Below are positions 54,992-64,000 of a stretch of DNA of 64,000 nucleotides, in pieces; the first letter of the stretch is position 1, and the number at the start of each line of letters is the position of its first letter. Source of the DNA: Ceriagrion tenellum (taxonomy: Eukaryota; Arthropoda; Insecta; Odonata; Coenagrionidae); assembly GCA_963169105.1 (NCBI GenBank), contig OY720643.1:101443697-101507696 (forward strand), in the 5' to 3' direction. A program made the translations under genes and the position numbers. The notes beneath the pieces were generated by a model. That model was not told where the DNA came from, did not search any database, and was given only the letters and a program-made list of their open reading frames with translations.

Positions 54992-55468
54992 CTAAGCCTT
55001 GTGCATAGCCTCAGAGTCTCTAGGGGCTCCCACCTTAATCCCTACAAAAGTTGAGATACTATATGTACACTTGTAGCAGCTTTTAACGAAGTGGGCTGCT
55101 TTCCTTTGTATTTTATTAATTTTTTTGGTGAAATCTTTATGGCTAGGATCCCGAATGCTCGCGGCGTATGCAAGGTGTCGCCTAACCAGAGCAAGGTGGC
55201 ATCTCTCTTTGACTTTTTCATCAGAGGACCTTCCTATTATACGTTTAACAAAACCTAGTTTCGTTACTGCTGTGCTACGTATGTTTTGTATGTGCAATCC
55301 CCATGATGTATCAGAAGTTAAGGTAATTCTAAGATATTTTGCTGTATCTGCAGATTTTATGTTTACTCCACCCACAGTGTAGGTGTGGCATTTTTGGGAT
55401 GACTTTTGCAGGAAGTGAACTTGGTGCATTTGTTGATATTTAATTCTAACCTGCACTCCTGGCACCAC
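54992..55468 (-). pseudogene. CR1-like C-terminal domain fragment
   Basis: 158 codons with ADTAKYLRITLTSDTSWG, HIQNIRSTAVTKLGFVKR, VKERCHLALVRRHLAYA and KIQRKAAHFVK; the same order as residues about 370-460 of the ORF at 18.2 kb, strongly diverged. Confidence 0.75.
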
Positions 55469-56227
55469 GGATGAACGTTGTTAAGGTCCAATGACAGAGT
55501 TTCAAAGTCCGTGTCTTCGCCCAGTCCACAGTATCCTCCGAGAATAGTCTTATTTTACTGCTAACTCTAGAACTTAGGTCATTAATATAAATAATGATTA
55601 AAAGAGGGCTTACCACCGTTCCTTGAGGAACATCAGATGTGACTTCTACCGTATCAGAGCTGAAACCATCAATAACTAATTTTTGTTTTCGATCACTAAG
55701 AAGGTCACTTATCCAATTCACTATTTTTCTATTAACTCTGCATGATTGAATTTGTATTTAGTTTTTTGTGAGGAACCTTGTCGAATGCCTTCTTAATATC
55801 AAGGAATATCGCGTTGACTTGCTCAGTCGATTCATCTGATTTTAGAATATCATGAAGGAAGAGTGCAAGCTGTGTTTCGCAGGACCTGCCCTTAAGGAAG
55901 CCGTGCCGACTGCTATGTAAGAAGTTAACGATTATCCAGGAATGTCGTAATATTTCTAACGACAATGTGTTCGAGGACCTTGCATGAACGCGACGTTAAC
56001 GACATAGGTCTATTTTCCTGGGTCAAATTATTTCCTTTTTTGAATATCAGAGTGACGTTGGCTATTTTCCAGTCTCGGGGCACCTTACCTTTGGATAACA
56101 ATTTGTTAAATATAATTTCTAAGAATGGTGCAATCTGTGGCGATAAGTCCTTGAGCACGCGTGCAGGTTTCTGGTCCTGGGGATTTGTTACTTTTGATCG
56201 AACGCAGTTGTTCAAATGTTCCATCAA
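55446..56227 (-). pseudogene. CR1-like RT domain, frameshifted
   Basis: Three overlapping open stretches (55,925-56,227; 55,732-55,965; 55,446-55,721) carry successive RT motifs: DWKIANVTLIFKKGN, GRSCETQLALFLHD, DIKKAFDKVPH and VPQGTVVSPLL. Frame changes occur near 55,940 and 55,735. The last motif reads FSEDTV, so the Asp-Asp pair is lost. Confidence 0.8.
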
Positions 56228-57040
56228 ATTGAATTGTTATGTCAGCCATTGGTTCGTTAAAGTCAGGAATGTCTATATTGTGAATTATGTCATCCTTAGT
56301 GAATACATTTTGAAGTAGTGGTTTAATAAATTGGCTTTGTCGATACTGTTGATGACCTCTTTGCCATTTGTATCCAGTAAAGACTACTGTCGAGGATACG
56401 TCCTATAGCTCTCCGCATAAGACCAGATTGACAACTAGGGGTTTTTATCTAGTAATTCACAGAGGATTTCCGAAACACCGAAGTTTCGTGGAATAGTGTG
56501 CATTCTTTTCTTCGTTTTTGATCATTGAGCAACATACATTTCTTTTACCGCAAGCTCCTTTGTTTTGTTACTTAATAGAATTTTTATATAGGTAGATTGT
56601 GTAGTTGTCTTTTTTTCCTGAGCTCCTGCCTTATTTCGTGGTTATACCAACAAGATTGTCTACTCTCCCGCTTGAATTTGTATGGAATATATTCATCAAT
56701 TCCGTTACGTAGTATTTCCAAAAAAATATCTCCATGATACTTGTGCGTGCTCTCGTTCTTTATTGTGGCTACGAATTTTGTGGATGAAGCTTCTAACGTC
56801 TGTCCGAATTTTAGGTAATCGCATTTTTTCAAGTAAGTAGACTTGCGTTTGGCTTTTACAGTGGAATCTACTGTTGCTTTCTAAGTCGTAAAATTAACTT
56901 ATGATCACTTATGCCTTCGAGGATATCGACGTGTTTAATCATTGTAGGGTGAGTAACAGCTAAAAGGTCTAGTATTTTATTACCTCTCGTAGGTTTGTTC
57001 ACTATTTTGTTTGGTTTTGGTATGTCCAATATAGCTTCGT

Positions 57041-60000
57041 TTTCAAATTATCTTTTGCTTATGGCAAAATCAAAATTCTCTTGTGGTTTTTCTAGTTAAA
57101 TATTGTTTATGGCTAAATAAAAAATACTCTCTTCAAGCATCACGATTGCTACACCCATCTTGGAATACGGATAGGATTTTATGTGAAATGTCTTTGATCA
57201 GTATTGTTTTCATTTAGTGTTTCACTTACATACCTCATTCATTACTAAATTAAGTCAATTTTTTCTTTAATTTTTTATGTCTTATAACTCGGTAAAGTTA
57301 TGCTTATAATGCATTATGCTTGATACCTATTCCAAACTTGGAATAAGGTCTGAATTTTATGGTATATATGATGAGCCATCTAATATTCTGAAGAATCATC
57401 ATATTTGTGTCCCAATTGTTACGTATTCCCATCTTGGAATATTATCTGGATTATTGGATCAGTGGAAGTCTTTGATCAATTTGGGTATCAGTAATATATG
57501 TTGTATTCAGTGATAATATTGTAATGTGGTAATAATTCCATTCACCTAATGATCGAAGCTTTGGTTGTTAATATGCAGTTGGTGTTCCTTCACCTCACGA
57601 GGTAATAATAATCTTCTTGATTCATGTGATTTGGAACCCTGCATTTAGATTCATTTGACATGCATCTATAAATATTCCCAAGAGAGATGTCTATATGAAA
57701 AGCATACGATGAGGTGCATTTATTCAGGATGTCAGGGTAGTAGTTTTTCACACTATGTAATTGTAAAATTTTGCCGAAATCCGTCTGTGCTATGAAATTG
57801 GAGAAATATTGTTGAGTGTTGCGTTGATGCATTTTAAACATGATTAATGTCCTAAATATGAATTTATATGAATAGGAAGGTAGTATTCTTAATACTGTCG
57901 TTACATGGGTATAGAGGCGGGTGCTGATACGTAGAATCTGATGTTGGATTTTGAGGGAGTTAATCATTACTACTGACAGACGTTTTTGAAAGGTGAAAAT
58001 CTCTGATGTGTTGTGACTTGTACGCCAAATGAAGTCTTATCAATATGAATAATCCAAAAATTGTGAAAAAATACTTAAATAATGCCAAATTTCTTGTCCC
58101 ATATATGTAGGCTTTCTAATTCCCTTTAGTGTTTGGCAAAATCAAAATTTGGTCTGCAAAGGCCATGATTGTTACCAATTCCCACCTTGGAATATGGTCA
58201 GGTTATTATGTTACATGAAATTTGTCATGAAAAAGGTCTATGATCAATATACATTTCACATAGTCATAAAACATATCTTTAATTCATTTTTAAATAGTCC
58301 GGATTTTTTGTGTAGGTTCTGCCTGTCAATATAACAAGGAAATGGTAATCTTATCGATTCATGAGATTCAGAATTCTACATTATAGTTAAATGTGTTTTC
58401 CTTTCAAATGTGACATGTCATGTGTTTATGTCCTCTGTTGGTGTTAGCCTTTTTCAATTTGAAATGAGTGATGAAGTCTATTTGATGAAATTGAGAAATA
58501 ATTAAGTGTGAAGATAATGTGTCAAAACTTTCAACAGACTCGAATGCATATTTTTCTTTAAAATCCATTTTTTCATTACTTTTTTGTGTCTGGTAATTAT
58601 GCGTTACGCTTGATACCTTTTCCTATCTTGGAATAAGGTCTGGATTTTATGATATACATTACGATAAGCTATTTTATGTCCCTGAACAAAGAATGGTCAT
58701 ATGTGGGTCACAATTGTTACCTATTCCCACCTTGGAATACGGTCAGTATTATGTGATTAGTGAAATTCTTGGATCAATTTCGTTTCAGTGATATATATGT
58801 ATATATATTTTAAATAGTGGTAAATATACATTCCATTCATCTAATAATTGAGGATTGATAGTTCATATGCAGTTAGCATCCCTTCGTCTCGTGAGGTAAT
58901 AGTAATTGTTTTGATTTATTTTATGCTGAATCTGGTATTTGGATTCATGCGGATACATATATAAAGACTCCAAGAGATGTGCAAGGAGTGCTGACCATAT
59001 GTATTCGCATATCGTGAGATGTGTTTCTAGGCATCAAAGTAGAATTAAAAATCTCACAAAAAATTTGACTGAAATCTGTCCGTTCTATTAAATTGGAGTA
59101 ATATTCAATTAAAAGTATACATCCCCAAAGTGAATCACATAAGGTCATCATACAGGATATACATAATCACATACATGATTTCCTTAAAACAGGGAAGAAA
59201 GAATACTTAGACTGAAATTCCCTCTTTCTGGTTCAAAAAATACATTCCCCAATGAGATAAGAAATTACATACGGTACTACTGAACAAAAAGCTGTAAATT
59301 TGATGCAGGCGTGTATTTATGGTAACATGTGTGCACTTTGACATATTAACTGGTATTTTAAGTTTCATGATAGTTTTTGTTATAGTTTATTTTATGATTT
59401 TGAAAGCCCCGGCATGTTAATTTGTGAGATAGCTGGAGGTCTTTGAAAATGTGAGACTAATGAAAGAGGAAAAGAGTAGTATGCAATCTCAAAAGACTGG
59501 TATTATCTACCATTGTCTAGTACCGATATTAACAAATGATTGATAGGCAAAGCCGATAGATCATTTGTCAACACTTGAGTGATGTAGGCTTATTCCCTCT
59601 TGGGAATGCAAGCTGATGTTGATTACATGAAATTTAAAAATATGAAATGAACATGGAATCATTTCATTGGATTGGATTTAATTTTATGAAATTATGTCAT
59701 GTAATTAGGATTCATCAAAGAATCTAGGTAACACGAATCAATATATCAATGATTAAAATGCATATTTTTCCTCAAAATTGTCTATAATTTTTTGTCTCAT
59801 TATTAACCAGAGTTATAAGAGAAATGCGTTACTATTGCTACCATTTCCGAACACTAGCGAGGGAGTTTGGCCAGGATCTATGTTACGTAAAACTATTAGA
59901 CATAATAGAATTTTCATAAAGTTTTTGAACTTTTGTATTTGGAATGTGAACTTCAGTTGTATTCATGGGGAAAGGTCTTATAATGTTAAGTCACTACAAG

Positions 60001-63000
60001 CTATCACGTTTCTTGAGAGGAATTTTTCATACAGAAATATTTTTTAAACAAGAAATAAGGATTGGTAGAATTATTCAATGATAAATGTTTAATTTCTAGC
60101 TATGGAATGACATATTTGACTTGTATAAATATGTTGTGGTAAACATCTGGAATTAGAGCTACATTTCTCAAGCATTATACAAATTGTCATTATGGTGATG
60201 CATATGATGAGAAAGAATTCGAATTTGTTTGAATACGTACTTTGATGCTGTCAATTTTCCTCCCATTTTACCCCTCGTTGATTTTGAGAGGTGTCTACAT
60301 TTCTGCTTCAGTGATCTTATTTAAAGGCATGTTCCCACTTAGGAATATGGGTAGGATTTAATGTATTATGATAATTTATGTTCTTCAATGAAATTGATTT
60401 AAATCCTCCAGTTTTAATATATCAGTATTTTGTAAAATTCATCACATTTCTGGGTCTTTCTGAAATGAAGGCACTTAGTGCAAGGAAAAATGAGTTAAGC
60501 ACAGTGGAGTGACATAAAGTATTTGCCAGTGTTGTATACCCAAATTTTAAGCAATATGTCCCAAGTGCAAATTGATATGAATTGGAAGTGTAGTATTGTT
60601 AATTGTATTGATTGTCACATTGGAATACAGGCAGGTTTTGATTTGTAGAATTTAATGGTGAATTTTGAGGGCATTATTCATTACTACTGACATGTTTTTG
60701 CAATGTGAGTATCTCTGACTATTGCCTATTGTGACTATTTTGCTAAGTGACGTCCTGTCATAACAAATAATCCCATAGTCCCATATAGATACGTTTTCAA
60801 TATGTCTTGTATTTGTCAATCAATGAAAATATGCTCCACATTTTCATGACTGATACCTATTCCCACCTTGGAATATGGTCAGGATATTATTTTAACTTAA
60901 TATTGTCGCATAAAATGTCTATGATGAATATACTTTTCACATAGTCATAAGACACTAATTTTTTAACTGGGGGCTTTGAAATTTTTAGTACAGGTTCTAC
61001 CAATTATTATGAAAAAGAGATGCCTAGTAATCACCTCAATTCATGCTTCTTCAATGCTGCACTTTTAGTGTCAGGTATTAATGACTTTTCAAAAGCAACA
61101 TATAATGTGCCTGTGAATCCCATTGATGTTAGTCTTTTCCCAATAAGAAATACATGCAGATGTTCATAACATGAAATTGTGAAATATTCAAGGGCGATAG
61201 TATTTACTGCCAAATTATACTTATGGAGTCATTATATCATGGAAACGATGTAGTTCTATGAAATGATATATTATAATTATGATGCAATAACAAATACCAT
61301 AAAATGCGACACAACATACAACTGATTCAAATGCATATTGTTCCTTGAAATCCATTTTTTTAGTCTGGTAACTATTCAAAGTTATGCCTGGACTGTGTAA
61401 TGTTTGAAACCTATTCCCAACTTGGAATAAGGTCTGGATTAATGATAAATATTATGATTATCCATGTATTGTCTCTGAGGAATAGTCATATGTGTGTCAC
61501 GATTGTTCCCATTCCTACCTTGGAATATGGTCAGGATTATATGATTAGTGAATGCCTTTGACAAATTTGCATATCGGTAATACTTATATCTTTTATATGG
61601 TGGTATTATATACATTCCATTAAATTGATAATCGAGGCTTTGATTGTTCATGTGCAGGTACCATCCTTTCTAGTCAAGAGATAATAGTAATTATGTTGAA
61701 TTATGTGATTTATTATTTTTCATATTGAATCATGAACATAATCTATCTAGACTCCAAGAGCCGTGTAGTGAGAGACGTCCATATGGATTCGCATAATATG
61801 AGGTGATATGTTTAATGGTGTCAAGGTAGAAATTAATGTAATCCCTAATAGTAAAAGTTTATTTGGATATCCATTCCTGCTATGAAATTGGAGAAAGATT
61901 AAAATGAAGTTGAGTTTCTAATTTGAATTACACATGATCAGTTAGCAAACCTTCAACACCATATTAGGATTGTCATTTCTTGTGTCTCGTTAAAAACCAA
62001 AGTTATGCTTGGAAATTGATGCAATTATTACCTATTCAATGCTAGGAATAAAGCAAGGAGATATGTTGCATATAAAATAAAGATATTTAATCTTTCTAAA
62101 GAGATCTAAAATTATGCTTTATAGAAGAACCCTATTCTTTATCAATTCAAGGCTCTATGAATTGATCTGGGGTATATGCTCTTGAATCGTGTTTATACAA
62201 ATCCCATTGATTTGAGAATTTCTTTTACCATATATTTATATGTCTGGATTTCCATTACTATTCCTACATGCATATTTGGAGTATGAACTTCGTTTTGAAT
62301 GTATAGGAATAGGAAATAGATCTTCTTAAACGTTAAATCAAAGCATAATATCGAATGTGTAATGAGAATATTTGCTATAGAAATTTTTTAAATGAAAGAA
62401 ATGAGGGTTGGTAGAAATAATGGTGTTGCTGAGGATGAAAAGTATCAGAATTTTTCTCGAATAAGCACTTCCTTGCTCTGAATTTTCCTCCCATTTTGAA
62501 TTAGTCAATTTTTTACAAAGAGAGTTGTCTGGAATTGATGGAATTGATTCTAATCATCCAATTTTAATATAACAGGCTTACGAAACTTATGCCATTTTTG
62601 AAGTCCTTTGAGGTAAAGGGACATTATAATAGGAAAAATTAATTAGAGTGACTTAGTATTTGCCAATGTTGCTTCCCCAAATATCAAACATGGTTGATGC
62701 CTGGAGGACAAATATATATACATCAAAGCTGTAGTATTGTTAATACTATTCTCACAGTGGATTACTGGCTATGGTTATGGGCTCATGGCAAAGGTTATAA
62801 TTCATAGAATTTTGAGGGATAGTGAATTTTGAGGGATTTATCATTACCACTGATATGTTTTTGAAATGTGAGAATATCTGACGTGGTTGACTCCTATGTG
62901 AAACGAAGTCATACCATTAGGAATAATCCACAACCTAGTGAAGAAGAACCCTGTTGGTTATAAATACAAAATTCCATGTCCCGTATGGAAAGGAGTTCTA

Positions 63001-64000
63001 AATATGTTTTGCATTTTACAGCAAATGAAAATGTGTCATGATTGTTACCAATTACCGCACTAGGATATGATTAGGAGAATATGTATAGTGAATATCTTTG
63101 TGTAATATGTTGATGAGCAATATATTTTTCACATAGTTGTAATAAAACCTGGACAATATTTTAAAATTGAGGTTTTGAACTTTTATGTGCAGGTTCTGCC
63201 CATTTATATGACAAAGAAAGCACCATCTCCTTTATTCATGAGAATCTGAATTCTGCGTTGAGTCTTGGGTCTTTAGACTTTTCAAACATGACACCATGAG
63301 CCTATGCAACCTAGTGATGTTAGTCTTTCACAATTTGAAATATGTGCCACTGTTAATTACATGAAATTGAAAGAGGTTCAAGGGCGATAATATCCACTAT
63401 TAACATACACTTTTGAAAACAAGGTATTGTAAAATCAGTATAAGTAATATGAAATGATTTCTTATAATAACAGTGCAACAAAAAATACAGGAAAATGCGA
63501 AAACTATAATAGATTCTAATGCATATTTCTCCTTAAAATTTTTTTTTTTACATTATTTAATTTTTCTGGTAACTACGAAAAAGTTTGGACTGGAGTGTGT
63601 TAAGATGTATACCTATTCCTTACTTGGAATAAGGTGTGGATTTTATATTAATTATACTTGGCTTTTAATGTCTCTGAAGATACATCATATATTTCATATA
63701 TTTGACAATCGTTACCTATTCCAACTGTGGACTACGGACAGTATTATATGATTAGGGAATGTCTTCGACCAATTTGTATCAGTAATATGTGTGTTACATA
63801 TTGGTAATATATACATTCCATTTATTGTAAAACTGAGGCTTGTGTTCATATGCTGGTAACGTCCCTTAGCCTCATGAGGTAATGTCAGTAGTCTTGATTC
63901 ATGCGAATTTGAATTCTGTATTTTGAGTCCTGTGACATACATCTGTCTACACTCCAAGAGATACGTAATGATAGGAATCCATATTAATTCTCATAACAAG
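57041..64000 (+). repeat. complex satellite, distal block, continues past the window
   Basis: The richest block for the dyad: perfect copies at 57,328-57,345, 57,424-57,441, 58,722-58,739, 60,858-60,875, 61,412-61,429 and 63,614-63,631, with near-perfect ones at 58,177, 58,618 and 61,510. The TTGTTCATATGCAG-type block occurs at 57,560, 58,858, 61,640 and 63,845, giving units of 1.3, 2.8 and 2.2 kb. Block order is the same in each unit, apart from deletions. No coding potential. Confidence 0.88.

Larger units (their letters stand above)
54680..57040 (-). mobile_element. CR1-like non-LTR element (endonuclease end to tail) inserted in the satellite
   Basis: Minus strand: endonuclease C-terminus NKPTRGNKILDLLAVTHPT and EGISDHKLILRL (about 57,000-56,880); a linker with CWYNHEIRQELRKKRQLH (about 56,660-56,590); RT motifs in three frames including GFLKGRSCETQLALFLHDI, FLDIKKAFDKVPH, VPQGTVVSPLLIIIYINDL and SEDTV (for FADD); C-terminal VKERCHLALVRRHLAYA; tail CATGTAGATGTAGAT at 54,680. 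At least four frame breaks and loss of the catalytic FADD make it dead. Satellite flanks match on both sides. A different subfamily from the 18-kb copy. Confidence 0.85.

Noticed and set aside
38380..64000. CRISPR array or bacterial repeat
   Set aside because: Repeats are long, diverged and AT-rich, spacing is irregular, and the surrounding DNA is animal nuclear sequence with spliced genes.

Overview
The window is eukaryotic nuclear DNA from an invertebrate animal, most likely an arthropod and probably an insect. The grounds are a split gene with conserved splice phases, many CR1/Jockey-type non-LTR retrotransposon pieces, a Penelope-like element with a GIY-YIG endonuclease, piggyBac- and hAT-like non-autonomous elements, and AT-rich composition. 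The species cannot be fixed from the sequence alone.

1-26,514 (minus strand): the 5' two thirds of an orthologue of PLEKHD1 (pleckstrin homology and coiled-coil domain protein). Seven coding exons can be placed to the base, all with compatible phases. Exon 1 holds the start codon at 26,514 and exon 7 runs off the left edge. The first intron is a GC-AG intron. Intron 5 is about 22 kb and is a transposon graveyard: a long-TIR MITE, a piggyBac-like MITE, a Penelope remnant flanked by a 24-bp inverted repeat, an interrupted hAT-like element, and about a dozen CR1-like pieces. One of these has an intact 552-codon reverse transcriptase ORF.

26,515-27,760 (plus strand): a compact gene running head-to-head with PLEKHD1. 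It has a TATA box, a 125-codon ORF I do not recognise and a polyadenylation signal. The spacing suggests a shared promoter region.

27,760-38,380: no recognisable protein genes. It contains diverged tandem units (29.9-32.6 kb) that each carry a pyrimidine-rich block ending in TTTCAG, like a 3' splice site. Two unrelated purine-rich minisatellites follow: a 28-bp unit at 34.06-34.41 kb and a 29-34-bp unit at 34.55-35.09 kb.

38,380-64,000: a very large, old, AT-rich complex satellite that continues past the right edge. Blocks of about 0.4-0.7 kb, themselves diverged relatives of one another, are ordered into composite units of up to about 4.4 kb, with many internally deleted copies. The best conserved element is an 18-bp dyad, TATTCC-N6-GGAATA. 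It is perfect at 11 places and degenerate at many more, and is followed by a conserved GGTCTGGAT or GGTCAGGAT. This array is the best candidate in the window for an undescribed system (structural satellite, protein-binding array, or long non-coding RNA). Later insertions into it are a tRNA-like SINE, two hAT-like elements with target duplications, a polyadenylated retroposon end and a CR1-like element.
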